Source of the DNA: Streptomyces eurythermus
GTDB taxonomy: Bacteria; Actinomycetota; Actinomycetes; Streptomycetales; Streptomycetaceae
Direction of reading: 5' to 3'
Length of the DNA stretch: 64,000 nucleotides
NCBI RefSeq assembly: GCF_014649115.1
Contig: NZ_BMSK01000001.1
Location: 186,001-250,000 of the forward strand
Below the pieces are notes generated by a model. That model searched no databases and was not told where the DNA came from. It was given only the letters and a program-made list of their open reading frames with translations. Position numbers and translations under genes: made by a program. Below, piece after piece: positions 18,247 to 27,365 of this stretch. Position 1 is the stretch's first letter. Each line of letters starts with the position of its first letter.

Positions 18247-19638
18247 ATGGCGGAATCCTGGGCCACTCTGGGCGTCGACCTGCATCTCGAACCGGCTCTC
18301 GCGGGCGGCCTGCGCCGGGGCCTGACCGACGCCCTGCGGGACGCGGTGCGCACCGGCCGGCTCGCCCCCGGCACCCGGCTGCCGTCCTCCCGGACCCTCG
18401 CCGCCGACCTCGGCATCGCCCGCAACACCGTCGCCGAGGCCTACGCCGACCTGGTGGCCGAGGGCTGGCTCACCGCCCGGCAGGGCTCCGGCACCCGGGT
18501 CGCCGACCGGGTGGTGGCCCCGCCGCCCGCCTCGGCCGGGCCGGGCCGCCGGGAGCCGGGCCGCCCCGCGTACAGCCTGGTCCCCGGCACGCCCGACCTC
18601 GCCGCCTTCCCGCGCGCCGAGTGGCTCAAGGCCGCCCGCCGGGCGCTGGCCGCAGCCCCCTTCGACGCCCTCGGCTACGGCGACCCGCGCGGCCGGCGCG
18701 AGCTGCGCACCGCCCTCGCCGGATACCTCGCCCGGGTCCGGGGCGTGCGCGCCACCCCGGACACCGTCGTGATCACCGCCGGCACCTCGCACGCCCTGCG
18801 CGTCCTCGGCACCATGCTGCGGGCGCGCGGGGCGGACACGGTGGCGGTGGAGTCCTACGGCCTCGACGTCCACTGGCGGCTGCTGCGCGCGGCGGGCCTG
18901 GCCACCCCCGCACTGCCCTGTGACGCGCTCGGCACCGACCCGCGCCCGCCGGACGGCGCCGCGGCGGTCCTGCTCACCCCGGCCCACCAGTTCCCGACGG
19001 GCACCCCGCTGCACCCCGACCGGCGGGCCGCCGTCGTGGACTGGGCGCGGCGCACCGGTTCCCTGGTGCTGGAGGACGACTACGACGGCGAGTTCCGCTA
19101 CGACCGCCAGCCCGTCGGCGCCCTCCAGGGCCTCGACCCCGACCGGGTGGTCTACCTGGGCACCGCCAGCAAGTCCCTCGCGCCCGGGCTGCGGCTGGGC
19201 TGGATGGTGCTGCCGCCGGCCCTGGCGGAGGAGGCGGTGGCGGCCAAGGGGCACACCGACACCTGCGGGTCGCTGGACCAGCTGACGCTGGCCGAGTTCC
19301 TCACCTCCGGGGCCTACGACCGGCACGTCCGCTCCGCCCGGCTGCGCTACCGGCGCCGCCGGGACGCCCTCGCCGCGGCCGTGGCGGACCGGGCGCCGTC
19401 GGTGCGGGTGACGGGCATCGCGGCCGGGCTGCACGCGGTGCTGCGGCTCCCGCCGGGCCTGGAACAGCCGGTGGTGCAGGCGGCGGACCTCCAGGGCCTG
19501 GCCCTGCACGGCCTGTCCTACTACCGCCACCCCGACGCCCCGGCCGACCCCTCGGACGCCCTGGTGGTCGGCTACGGCACACCTTCGGACAGCGCGTGGG
19601 CGGGAGCACTGGAGGCACTGTGCCGGGTGCTGCCGTAA
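18247..19638 (+). CDS. MocR/PdxR-type regulator (GntR HTH plus aminotransferase fold)
   Basis: A 463-residue chimeric regulator. Residues about 12-80 form a GntR winged helix (LRDAVRTGRLAPGTRLPSSR, LGIARNTVAEAYADL). Residues about 100-460 form a class I aminotransferase-like domain. The PLP-binding lysine region TASKSLAPGLRLGW and the DDYDGEF motif are present, so PLP probably binds. Such proteins sense PLP or PLP-amino-acid adducts (PdxR, GabR). It is divergent from the AhpD-AhpD-PEP mutase-like operon, which is its most likely target. No pdxS/pdxT genes are adjacent, so a pyridoxal-pathway role is not supported here. Confidence 0.9.
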   Translation: MAESWATLGVDLHLEPALAGGLRRGLTDALRDAVRTGRLAPGTRLPSSRTLAADLGIARNTVAEAYADLVAEGWLTARQGSGTRVADRVVAPPPASAGPGRREPGRPAYSLVPGTPDLAAFPRAEWLKAARRALAAAPFDALGYGDPRGRRELRTALAGYLARVRGVRATPDTVVITAGTSHALRVLGTMLRARGADTVAVESYGLDVHWRLLRAAGLATPALPCDALGTDPRPPDGAAAVLLTPAHQFPTGTPLHPDRRAAVVDWARRTGSLVLEDDYDGEFRYDRQPVGALQGLDPDRVVYLGTASKSLAPGLRLGWMVLPPALAEEAVAAKGHTDTCGSLDQLTLAEFLTSGAYDRHVRSARLRYRRRRDALAAAVADRAPSVRVTGIAAGLHAVLRLPPGLEQPVVQAADLQGLALHGLSYYRHPDAPADPSDALVVGYGTPSDSAWAGALEALCRVLP

Positions 19639-19852
19639 CGGGCCGGCGGAATAGGAATACCGCCGGGCGGGGTGCCGGGAGGAAGAGGCGAGAATCGTTC
19701 TGTGTGTTTCTCCGGTGTCCGGATCTCGGTTTACGGCGGCTCCGGTCCTGCGGTTGGCCGGAAAAACGCTCCCTGGCCGTCAAGCGCTTGGTGCAGGCTT
19801 TCCCGCCGGAAGGGGCACACGCCCGTCACGCGCTGATGGAATGGAGTGTTCC

Positions 19853-20143
19853 ATGAAACGTCTGCTGGCCGGTGTCTTCGGCGCGGCCGTGCTGGCCTCC
19901 GGCGCCCTGGTGGCCAACGCGGGGAGCGCGCAGGCATCACCGCAGGCCTGTCGTACCCCGTGGACCGACGGCACCACCTACGGAGTCTCCTGTTCCGGCG
20001 GTCCGTACATCGCCGTCGCGCAGTGCAAGAACGGTCAGTGGGTCCAGGGGGCGTCGGCGAGCAACTACAGCTGGTCGTACGCCTACTGCTCCACCGTGGG
20101 TTCCACTTACAAGAGCGGCACCGGTTACGTCCTTTATCTGTGA
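19853..20143 (+). CDS. Small secreted protein
   Basis: A 96-residue protein of unknown function. An N-terminal signal peptide (MKRLLAGVFGAAVLASGALV...) has a likely cleavage after AQA near residue 28. The mature part of about 67 residues is rich in Ser, Tyr and Gly and has four cysteines, suggesting two disulfides. It is probably exported. The ATG at 19853 follows GGAGTG. The 214 bp upstream contain no gene. A strong terminator follows, so the gene is monocistronic. Confidence 0.75.
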   Translation: MKRLLAGVFGAAVLASGALVANAGSAQASPQACRTPWTDGTTYGVSCSGGPYIAVAQCKNGQWVQGASASNYSWSYAYCSTVGSTYKSGTGYVLYL

Positions 20144-20158
20144 CCGGAGCCGAGTAGG

Positions 20159-20196
20159 AATGGCTCGCCCGCTTCCGTGGAAGTGGGCGAGCCATT
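20159..20196 (+). terminator. Terminator after the small secreted protein gene
   Basis: An inverted repeat with 18-base arms (20159-20176 with 20179-20196, one G-U pair) begins 16 bases after the stop codon. In practice the loop would open to about six bases. An A-rich run follows further downstream. Confidence 0.75.
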
Positions 20197-20416
20197 TCCG
20201 TGAAAAGTGGGAACAAAAAAACCGGCCGATCAAGGAGCCCGTACGGCGGGACCATCCGCCCCCTGCCCCCTGCCGCCGAGCCCGTCGACGGCACACACCC
20301 CGTCAAACAGTGCGAAGCCCCCCGTCCCGGCGGACAACCGCGGGGGCCCCGTGCGGCCGTGCCGCCCCGGTCTCTAGGCTGACCGCCGAACACTCATCCG
20401 ACGGGGGAGACACACC

Positions 20417-20857
20417 ATGGCGCACAACCGGAGGCAACTCCGCTCCGGCGCGGTCGTCCTGGGCGGGGTGGGCCTGCTGGCCACCGCCCTCACGGCCTGC
20501 TCGTCCGACCCGGACAAACGCTGTGTGGACCGGGACAGTTACGACCTCTCCAAGGGCTACAAGGTCGTCTCCGACAAGAACTGCAAGACGACGAGCGGGA
20601 GCGGCGTCTCCTCCTCGGGCCGGAAGAAGCCCGTCAAGAAGGGCGCCAAACGGCCGGTCGACGCCGCCTGGTACTACGAGGGCAAGGAGAAGAACGGCTG
20701 GGTCGACGGCGGTTCGTTCACCAAGCCCGGCGGATCGGGCGGAAGTTCGGGTGGCAGCTCGGGCGGCTCGTCGTACGACGACGGGAACAGCGGCGGAAGT
20801 CACGGCGGGGTCAGCCGCGGCGGCTTCGGCGGCGGCTCGGGCAGCTCCGGCGGCTGA
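20417..20857 (+). CDS. YgiB-like lipoprotein (DUF1190-like)
   Basis: A 146-residue predicted lipoprotein. The signal peptide ends in lipobox ALTAC (Cys about 28). A short Cys-containing, Lys-rich region follows. The low-complexity C-terminus is rich in Gly and Ser and includes RGGFG near the end. It is followed 13 bases later by a glutathionylspermidine-synthase-like gene. That gene pair, the lipoprotein character and the C-terminal RGGFG resemble the E. coli ygiB-ygiC (DUF1190-GSP synthase) arrangement. The similarity is recalled, not computed. Its molecular role is unknown in either organism. Confidence 0.65.
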   Translation: MAHNRRQLRSGAVVLGGVGLLATALTACSSDPDKRCVDRDSYDLSKGYKVVSDKNCKTTSGSGVSSSGRKKPVKKGAKRPVDAAWYYEGKEKNGWVDGGSFTKPGGSGGSSGGSSGGSSYDDGNSGGSHGGVSRGGFGGGSGSSGG

Positions 20858-20870
20858 GCGGAGGACGGGC

Positions 20871-22055
20871 ATGGAACGCCGTACCACGACCCCCCGCCCC
20901 GGCTGGCAGCAGACCGTCGAGGCCCAGGGCCTGATCTACCCCCTCACCCGCCACCCCGACGACTCCCTGCGGCCGTACTGGGACGAGAGCGCCTACTACG
21001 TCTTCTCCCTGGAGGAGATCGAGGCGCTGGAGGAGACCGTCGCGGAACTGCACCGCATGTGCCTCGCGGCGGCGGACCACATCGTGGCCGAGGACCGGCT
21101 GGCCGACCTCGGCATCACCGACGCCCGGGTGGCCGCCGCGGTCACCGAGTCCTGGCACCGCCGCGCCGAACTGCCCTCCCTCTACGGCCGTTTCGACCTG
21201 CGCTACGACGGTACCGGCCCGGCGAAGCTGCTGGAGTACAACGCCGACACGCCCACCTCGCTGGTGGAGGCGGCCTCCCCGCAGTGGTTCTGGATGGAGG
21301 AACGTTTTCCCGGCGCCGACCAGTGGAACTCCCTGCACGAACGCCTGGTGGAGGCCTGGCGCGCCCAGGCCGCGCTGCTGCCGCCCGGCGCCCCCCTGCA
21401 CTTCGCGCACTCCGCCGCCGACGAACTCGGCGAGGACCTGATGACGGTCGCCTATCTGAAGGAGACGGCGGAGCAGGCCGGCCTGGCCACCGACTGGCTC
21501 GCCATGGAGGAGATCGGCTGGGACTCCCTCTCCGGCCGCTTCGTCGACAACCGGCTCCGCTTCATCCGGGGCATCTTCAAGCTCTACCCCTGGGAGTGGC
21601 TCACCGCCGACGCCTTCGGCCCGCACGTCCTGGACACCCTGGACAACGGCGGCGGCACCGGCAGCACCCTGTGGATCGAGCCCGCCTGGAAGATGCTGCT
21701 GAGCAACAAGGCCCTGCTGGCGATCCTCTGGGAGCTGTACCCCGGCCACCCCAGCCTCCTGCCCGCCTACCTCGACGGCCCCCGCGACCTGGCCGCCACC
21801 ACCGGGTACGTGGCCAAGCCCCTGCTGGGCCGCGAGGGCGCCGGCATCACGGTCCACGAGCCCGGCACCCCGCCGGCCCCCCGCGAGGAGCCCTGCTGCT
21901 ACCAGCAGCTGGCCCCCCTGCCCGCCTTCGACGGCAACCACGTCGTCCTCGGCACCTGGGTCGTCGCCGGCGAACCGGCGGGCCTGGGCATCCGCGAGTC
22001 CACCGGTCTGATCACCGACGAGTACGCCCGCTTCCTGCCGCACGTGATCCTCTAG
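20871..22055 (+). CDS. Glutathionylspermidine synthase-like ATP-grasp ligase (YgiC type)
   Basis: A 394-residue protein of the GSP synthetase C-terminal family, without the amidase domain of E. coli Gsp. Family features are ELPSLYGRFDLRYDG, KLLEYNADTPTSLVEAA, the ATP-grasp region IEPAWKMLLSNKALLAILWELYPGHP and KPLLGREGAGI, and the C-terminal GTWVVAGEPAGLGIRES. It would form an amide bond with ATP. Streptomyces makes neither glutathione nor trypanothione, so the substrate must differ. It is co-transcribed with the upstream lipoprotein. Its stop overlaps that of the convergent TetR gene by four bases. Confidence 0.85.
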   Translation: MERRTTTPRPGWQQTVEAQGLIYPLTRHPDDSLRPYWDESAYYVFSLEEIEALEETVAELHRMCLAAADHIVAEDRLADLGITDARVAAAVTESWHRRAELPSLYGRFDLRYDGTGPAKLLEYNADTPTSLVEAASPQWFWMEERFPGADQWNSLHERLVEAWRAQAALLPPGAPLHFAHSAADELGEDLMTVAYLKETAEQAGLATDWLAMEEIGWDSLSGRFVDNRLRFIRGIFKLYPWEWLTADAFGPHVLDTLDNGGGTGSTLWIEPAWKMLLSNKALLAILWELYPGHPSLLPAYLDGPRDLAATTGYVAKPLLGREGAGITVHEPGTPPAPREEPCCYQQLAPLPAFDGNHVVLGTWVVAGEPAGLGIRESTGLITDEYARFLPHVIL

Positions 22056-22624
22056 GCGGGCGCGCCCGCGAGCAACGCCTCCACCGCCTGCCGCGCGTGC
22101 CCGGCCGCGGAGGGGTCGCCCGTGATGCCCGCCGTGACGATGGCCCCCTCGGCCAGGAGGTGGACGGATTCGGTGAGCGGGCATCCCGCGGCCCGGACCC
22201 AGGCCGACAGCTGGGCGCGGAAGGCGTCCTTGTGGGCGCGGACCTCCCGCAGCACCGCCTCCGAGGTGGCGCCCAGCTCCCCGTGGGCGTTGATCCAGGC
22301 GCAGCCGCGGAAGCCGGGTTCGGCGAACCACGCGGCGAGCCAGTCGAAGACCGCCAGCACCCGTTCGCGCGGGTCGGCGACGCGCTCCACGTGCGCGGCC
22401 AGGCTCTCCCGCCAGCGCCGGTCGCGTCGCCGGAGCACGGCGACGACCAGGTCCTCCTTGGTCGGGCACAGCCGGTAGATCCGCTTCAGGGGCAGCCCGG
22501 ACGCCTCCCGGACCCGGTCCATGCCGACCGCCTGGATGCCGTGCGCGTAGAAGAGCGCCTCGGCGGTGTCCAGGAGGGTCTCGCGGTCCAGGCGGTCGCG
22601 TTCCTCGGTGGCGGGGGCGGGCAT
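22052..22624 (-). CDS. TetR-family regulator
   Basis: A 190-residue one-component repressor. The TetR helix-turn-helix lies at about 10-57 (LLDTAEALFYAHGIQAVGMDRVREASGLPLKRIYRLCPTKEDLVVAVL). A helical ligand domain follows, resembling the group with TetR_C_36/LmrA-type tails. It is divergent from a DUF1348 gene, with two identical-type palindromes between them, so autoregulation plus control of that gene is the simplest model. The ligand is unknown. Confidence 0.9.
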   Translation of the reverse strand: MPAPATEERDRLDRETLLDTAEALFYAHGIQAVGMDRVREASGLPLKRIYRLCPTKEDLVVAVLRRRDRRWRESLAAHVERVADPRERVLAVFDWLAAWFAEPGFRGCAWINAHGELGATSEAVLREVRAHKDAFRAQLSAWVRAAGCPLTESVHLLAEGAIVTAGITGDPSAAGHARQAVEALLAGAPA

Positions 22625-22651
22625 CCGGGCTCCTCGTGGCTCCTTGACGTT

Positions 22652-22667
22652 GAGAACGGTCGTTCTC
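22652..22667. promoter_or_regulatory. TetR operator 1
   Basis: GAGAACGGTCGTTCTC is a perfect 7-bp inverted repeat with a two-base centre, 28 bases upstream of the TetR start codon. It is the mirror of a second copy 35 bp away. Confidence 0.75.
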
Positions 22668-22686
22668 TACCTTAGCCGCAGCGATG

Positions 22687-22702
22687 GAGAACGACCGTTC
22701 TC
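22687..22702. promoter_or_regulatory. TetR operator 2
   Basis: GAGAACGACCGTTCTC has the same half-sites as operator 1 and differs only at the two central bases. It lies 27 bases upstream of the DUF1348 GTG start. The pair of operators would let one repressor control both divergent genes. Confidence 0.75.
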
Positions 22703-22729
22703 GACCCGCCCCGGCCCGAGGAGACCGCC

Positions 22730-23191
22730 GTGCCCGAAGCCCGCCCGCCCTACCCGCCGTTCACCCCGGAAACCGCCCGGCAGAAGGTCCAGGCGGCCGA
22801 GGACGCCTGGAACACCCGCGACCCCCACCGGGTGGCCCTCGCCTACACCGAGGACTCCGTCTGGCGCAACCGCGACCGGTTCCTCACCGGCCGCGAGGAG
22901 ATCGTCGCCTTCCTCACCGAGAAGTGGCGCCGCGAACTGGACTACGCGCTGCGCAAGAGCCTGTGGAGCTTCCACGACAACCGCATCGCCGTCCGCTTCC
23001 AGTACGAGAGCCGCGACACCGACGGACAGTGGTGGCGCTCCTACGGCAACGAACTGTGGGAGTTCGACGAGTACGGCCTGATGCGCCGCCGCGAGGCGAG
23101 CATCGACGACGTGGCCATCGAGGAAACCGACCGGCGCATCTTCGGACCCCGGCCCGCGGACGAACACGGCACGGACATCCCCCTGCGCTGA
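22730..23191 (+). CDS. DUF1348 / SnoaL-like (NTF2-fold) protein
   Basis: A 153-residue cytosolic protein of the DUF1348 family (nuclear transport factor 2-like fold). Conserved features include [59 protein letters not shown]. Such proteins form small conical barrels with a hydrophobic pocket. No catalytic role is established. The GTG at 22730 is preceded by GAGGAGA. It is divergent from the TetR gene and almost certainly its target through the twin operators. It is convergent with the aminotransferase gene, with stop codons adjacent. Confidence 0.85.
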   Translation: MPEARPPYPPFTPETARQKVQAAEDAWNTRDPHRVALAYTEDSVWRNRDRFLTGREEIVAFLTEKWRRELDYALRKSLWSFHDNRIAVRFQYESRDTDGQWWRSYGNELWEFDEYGLMRRREASIDDVAIEETDRRIFGPRPADEHGTDIPLR

Positions 23192-24409
23192 TCAGGCCCC
23201 GAGCAGCACCGCCCGCAGCTGCTCCACGCCCCGGTCCAGATCCTCCTCGCCGATCACCAGCGGCGGAGCGATCCGGATCGTCGCCCCGTGGGTCTCCTTG
23301 ACCAGGACCCCACGGGCCAGCAGCCGCTCGGCGACCTCCCGCCCGGTACCCACAGCGGGGGCGATGTCCACCCCGGCCCACAGCCCCCGCCCGCGCACCG
23401 CCGTCACCCGGCCCGTCCCGGCCAGCTCGCCCAGCAGCCGGTGCAGCCGCTCGCCCAGCCGCGCCGCCCGCTCCTGGTACTCCCCGGTGCGCAGCATCGC
23501 GATCACCTCCAGCGCCACCGCGCAGGCCAGCGGATTCCCGCCGAACGTCGACCCGTGCTCACCCGGCCGGAACACCCCGAGCACCGCCGCGCTCGACACC
23601 ACCGCCGACACCGGCACGATCCCGCCGCCCAGCGCCTTGCCCAGCACGTACACATCCGGCACGACCCCCTCGTTCTCGCACGCGAAGGTCCGCCCGGTCC
23701 GGCCCAGCCCCGACTGGACCTCGTCGGCGACGAAGAGCACGTTCCGCTCCCGGGTCAGCTCCCGCACCCCCGCGAGATAACCGGCCGGCGGCACGATCAC
23801 CCCCGACTCGCCCTGCACCGGCTCCAGCAGCACCGCCACCGTGTTCTCCGTCAGCGCCCCCCGCAGCGCGGTCAGGTCGCCGTACGGCACGATCTCGAAC
23901 CCCGGCGTGTACGGCCCGAAGTCCGCCCGCGCCTCCGGATCCGTGGAGAAGCTGATGACAGTGGTCGTACGGCCGTGGAAGTTGCCGCCCGCCACGACGA
24001 TCTTCGCCATCTCCGCGGGCACCCCCTTCACCCGGTAGCCCCACTTCCGGGCCGTCTTGATCGCGCCCTCCACCGCCTCCGCGCCGGTGTTCGCCGGCAG
24101 CACCATCTCCATCCCGCACAGCGCCGCCAGCTCGGCGCAGAACGACGCGAACCGGTCGTGGTGGAAGGCGCGGGAGGTCAGCGTCAGCCGCTGGAGCTGC
24201 CGCCGGGCCGCCTCGACCAGCCGGGGGTGGCCGTGCCCGAAGTTCAGCGCCGAGTAACCGGCCAGCAGGTCCAGGTACCGCCGCCCCGCCACATCCGTCA
24301 GCCACGCCCCCTCACCGGTGGCGAGCACGACCGGCAGCGGATCGTAGGTGGGCGCGCAGTGCGCGTCGGCGAGGGCGATGAGGTCTGCTGCGGCAGCGGT
24401 CACGGACAC
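23192..24409 (-). CDS. rocD: Ornithine aminotransferase
   Basis: A 405-residue class III PLP aminotransferase, predicted ornithine--oxo-acid transaminase (ornithine to glutamate semialdehyde in arginine catabolism). Conserved points are LLAGYSALNFGHGHP, NTGAEAVEGAIKTARKWGY, GNFHGRTTTVISFS, ADEVQSGLGRTG, the PLP lysine in VLGKALGGG and HGSTFGGNPLA. This pattern matches OAT better than acetylornithine or GABA transaminases. It is monocistronic. No arginase or proline-catabolic gene is beside it. It is divergent from the glyA leader. Confidence 0.88.
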   Translation of the reverse strand: MSVTAAAADLIALADAHCAPTYDPLPVVLATGEGAWLTDVAGRRYLDLLAGYSALNFGHGHPRLVEAARRQLQRLTLTSRAFHHDRFASFCAELAALCGMEMVLPANTGAEAVEGAIKTARKWGYRVKGVPAEMAKIVVAGGNFHGRTTTVISFSTDPEARADFGPYTPGFEIVPYGDLTALRGALTENTVAVLLEPVQGESGVIVPPAGYLAGVRELTRERNVLFVADEVQSGLGRTGRTFACENEGVVPDVYVLGKALGGGIVPVSAVVSSAAVLGVFRPGEHGSTFGGNPLACAVALEVIAMLRTGEYQERAARLGERLHRLLGELAGTGRVTAVRGRGLWAGVDIAPAVGTGREVAERLLARGVLVKETHGATIRIAPPLVIGEEDLDRGVEQLRAVLLGA

Positions 24410-24509
24410 TCCCGGATCGGCCCGGATACGACGATGACCTCCTTCTTAACCCCGCTCGCATGGTGGACGCGGGATCTTCCCCGCACGGCGCGCCCGGTAG
24501 GCTGGCACC

Positions 24510-24590
24510 CGGGCCGTGACTGGCGCGCTGGGATGGGACGGACCATCAGGGAGCGGCCCGAGCGGTATGAGTGCCGTGCGCCTGGGCCGA
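24510..24590 (+). ncRNA. ZTP (pfl) riboswitch upstream of glyA
   Basis: The leader contains the hallmark blocks of the pfl/ZTP riboswitch in order: CCGTGACTGGCG (24514-24525), TGGGA (24529-24533), ACCATCAGGGAGC (24542-24554) and the pseudoknot-forming CGCCTGGGC (24579-24587). The start of glyA is about 40 bases further on. ZTP (AICAR triphosphate) reports low 10-formyl-THF, and SHMT restores one-carbon units, so the placement fits known biology. The absence of an obvious terminator suggests control of ribosome access. Confidence 0.8.
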
Positions 24591-24627
24591 ACGTGAACGC
24601 TGTACGCACACCGTCCGGAGGTCCCCG

Positions 24628-26082
24628 ATGCCCGAGAACGCCGCCCCCCTCTCCACCGAGTCCACCGCCTTCCGCGCCGCCCTCGACGTCATCCGCGCCG
24701 TGGAGCCGCGCGTCGCCGACGCCATCGGCCAGGAGGTCGCCGACCAGCGCGGGATGCTCAAGCTGATCGCGTCCGAGAACTACGCCTCCCCGGCGACCCT
24801 GCTCGCGATGGGCAACTGGTTCAGCGACAAGTACGCCGAGGGCACCATCGGCCGCCGCTTCTACGCCGGCTGCCGCAACGTCGACACCGTCGAGGCCCTC
24901 GCCGCCGAACACGCCCGCGAACTCTTCGGCGCCCGCCACGCCTACGTCCAGCCGCACTCCGGCATCGACGCCAACCTCGTCGCCTTCTGGGCGGTCCTCG
25001 CCGACCGCGTCGAGGTGCCCTTCCTGGAGAAGGCCGGCGCCCGCCAGATCAACGACCTCACCGACGCCGACTGGGCCGAGCTGCGCCAGGCCTTCGGCAA
25101 CCAGCGCATGCTCGGCATGTCCCTGGACGCCGGCGGCCACCTCACCCACGGCTTCCGCCCGAACATCTCCGGCAAGATGTTCGACCAGCGCTCCTACGGC
25201 ACCGACCCGGCCACCGGCCTGATCGACTACGACGCCCTGCGCGCCCAGGCCCGCGAGTTCAAGCCGCTGATCATCGTCGCGGGCTACTCCGCGTACCCCC
25301 GGCTGGTGAACTTCCGGATCATGCGCGAGATCGCCGACGAGGTCGGCGCCACCCTCATGGTCGACATGGCCCACTTCGCCGGACTGGTCGCCGGCAAGGT
25401 GCTCACCGGCGACTTCGACCCGGTTCCGCACGCCCAGATCGTCACCACCACCACCCACAAGTCGCTGCGCGGCCCGCGCGGCGGCATGGTGCTGTGCGAC
25501 GACTCCCTCAAGGACCAGGTGGACCGCGGCTGCCCGATGGTCCTCGGCGGCCCGCTCCCGCACGTCATGGCCGCCAAGGCCGTCGCCCTCGCCGAGGCCC
25601 GGCAGCCCGCCTTCCAGGACTACGCCCAGCGCATCGTCGACAACTCCCGCGCCCTCGCCGAGGGCCTGATGCGCCGCGGCGCCACCCTCGTCACCGGCGG
25701 CACCGACAACCACCTCAACCTGATCGACGTCGCCACCTCCTACGGCCTCACCGGCCGCCAGGCCGAGGCCGCCCTGCTCGACTCGGGCATCGTCACCAAC
25801 CGCAACGCCATCCCGGCCGACCCGAACGGCGCCTGGTACACCTCCGGCATCCGCGTGGGCACCCCCGCGCTGACCACCCGCGGCCTCGGCACGGCGGAGA
25901 TGGACGAGGTCGCGGCCCTGATCGACCGCGTCCTCACCTCCACCGAGCCGGGCACCACCAAGTCCGGCGCCCCGTCCAAGGCGAGCCACGTCCTGGACGA
26001 GAAGACCGCCGACGAGATCGCCCACCGCGCCACGGACCTGGTGGCGGGCTTCCCCCTCTACCCGCAGGTCGACCTCGGCTGA
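24628..26082 (+). CDS. glyA: Serine hydroxymethyltransferase
   Basis: A 484-residue cytosolic PLP enzyme that interconverts serine and glycine with transfer of a C1 unit to [13 protein letters not shown], the active-site [14 protein letters not shown] (PLP lysine) and the C-terminal [14 protein letters not shown] are clear. It is about 60 residues longer than E. coli GlyA because of an insertion around residues 125-185 ([17 protein letters not shown]... to ...[11 protein letters not shown]), a form seen in some actinobacteria. The ATG at 24628 follows GGAGG. It is controlled by the upstream ZTP riboswitch. Confidence 0.95.
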   Translation: MPENAAPLSTESTAFRAALDVIRAVEPRVADAIGQEVADQRGMLKLIASENYASPATLLAMGNWFSDKYAEGTIGRRFYAGCRNVDTVEALAAEHARELFGARHAYVQPHSGIDANLVAFWAVLADRVEVPFLEKAGARQINDLTDADWAELRQAFGNQRMLGMSLDAGGHLTHGFRPNISGKMFDQRSYGTDPATGLIDYDALRAQAREFKPLIIVAGYSAYPRLVNFRIMREIADEVGATLMVDMAHFAGLVAGKVLTGDFDPVPHAQIVTTTTHKSLRGPRGGMVLCDDSLKDQVDRGCPMVLGGPLPHVMAAKAVALAEARQPAFQDYAQRIVDNSRALAEGLMRRGATLVTGGTDNHLNLIDVATSYGLTGRQAEAALLDSGIVTNRNAIPADPNGAWYTSGIRVGTPALTTRGLGTAEMDEVAALIDRVLTSTEPGTTKSGAPSKASHVLDEKTADEIAHRATDLVAGFPLYPQVDLG

Positions 26083-26102
26083 ACCGCCCCTGAAAGGGAC
26101 GC

Positions 26103-26127
26103 GGGGCCGCATCCGATGTGCGGCTCC
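26103..26127 (+). terminator. Terminator after glyA
   Basis: A 9-bp stem (26103-26111 with 26119-26127, one G-U pair) with a 7-base loop lies 20 bases after the glyA stop. There is no T-tract. Confidence 0.5.
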
Positions 26128-26203
26128 GCCACGCGGGCGCGCCCGGCCACGACGGGCCCGCCCGCGCTCGGAACCCCCCGCCCGCTCTGAGACAATGAGA
26201 AGC

Positions 26204-27217
26204 ATGGCGACTGACCGACCTCGTGTGCTCTCCGGCATCCAGCCCACGGCTGGCTCGTTCCACCTCGGCAACTACCTCGGCGCCGTCCGCCAGTGGGTGG
26301 CCCTCCAGGAGTCCCACGACGCCTTCTACATGGTGGTCGACCTGCACGCGATCACGGTCCCGCAGGACCCGGCGGAACTGCGCGCCAACACCCGCCTGGC
26401 CGCGGCCCAGCTGCTGGCCGCGGGCCTGGACCCCGACCGCTGCACCCTCTTCGTGCAGAGCCACGTCCCCGAGCACGCCCAGCTGGCCTGGGTCATGAAC
26501 TGCCTCACCGGCTTCGGCGAGGCCTCCCGCATGACCCAGTTCAAGGACAAGTCCGCCAAGCAGGGCGCCGACCGGGCCTCCGTCGGCCTGTTCACCTACC
26601 CGATCCTCCAGGTCGCGGACATCCTGCTGTACCAGGCCCACGAGGTGCCGGTCGGCGAGGACCAGCGCCAGCACATCGAGCTGACCCGGGACCTCGCCGA
26701 GCGCTTCAACGGCCGCTTCGGCGACACCTTCACGATCCCGAAGCCGTACATCCTCAAGGAGACGGCGAAGATCTACGACCTCCAGGACCCGGCGGTCAAG
26801 ATGAGCAAGTCGGCGTCCACCCCGAAGGGCCTGATCAACCTCCTGGACGAGCCGAAGACCACGGCCAAGAAGGTGAAGAGCGCCGTCACCGACACCGACA
26901 CGGTGATCCGCTACGACACCGAGAACAAGCCGGGCGTCTCCAACCTCCTCACCATCTACTCCACGCTCACCGGCAAGACCGTCGCCGAGCTGGAGCAGGA
27001 GTACGAGGGCAAGATGTACGGCGCGCTCAAGACCGACCTCGCCGAGGTCATGGTCGACTTCGTCACCCCGTTCCGCGAGCGCACCCACCAGTACCTGGAC
27101 GACGCCGAGACGCTGGACTCGATCCTCGCCAAGGGCGCCGAGAAGGCGCGGACCGTCGCCGCCGAGACCCTCGCGCAGGCGTACGACCGCGTGGGCTTCC
27201 TCCCGGCCAAGCACTGA
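26204..27217 (+). CDS. trpS: Tryptophanyl-tRNA synthetase
   Basis: A 337-residue class I aminoacyl-tRNA synthetase that charges tRNA-Trp. The HIGH-type motif is [11 protein letters not shown] (about 15-25) and the KMSKS motif is near 205 ([13 protein letters not shown]). The length is standard. The ATG at 26204 was preferred over the one nine bases earlier (26195) because [10 protein letters not shown] is the usual N-terminus and GAGAAG lies just before it. An exact 14-base duplication of its 3' coding sequence (27177-27190) recurs at 27217-27230, at the stop codon. Confidence 0.95.
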   Translation: MATDRPRVLSGIQPTAGSFHLGNYLGAVRQWVALQESHDAFYMVVDLHAITVPQDPAELRANTRLAAAQLLAAGLDPDRCTLFVQSHVPEHAQLAWVMNCLTGFGEASRMTQFKDKSAKQGADRASVGLFTYPILQVADILLYQAHEVPVGEDQRQHIELTRDLAERFNGRFGDTFTIPKPYILKETAKIYDLQDPAVKMSKSASTPKGLINLLDEPKTTAKKVKSAVTDTDTVIRYDTENKPGVSNLLTIYSTLTGKTVAELEQEYEGKMYGALKTDLAEVMVDFVTPFRERTHQYLDDAETLDSILAKGAEKARTVAAETLAQAYDRVGFLPAKH

Positions 27218-27365
27218 GGCGTACGACCGCACGGGCCCGCGCGGGCAGAGCGCTGCACATCACTTCCGCTGCGCCTGCCCACGGGGCACCCGTGGCCGTA
27301 CAGTCGATGCCAACGGCCGGGGCCAGTCGGCCGAGACGACGACAGACGCGACGACAGGAGACGAC

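Noticed and set aside
27177..27230. A 14-base direct repeat at the end of trpS (27177-27190 and 27217-27230)
   Set aside because: Too short and isolated to call a mobile-element footprint or attachment site. Probably a small local duplication.
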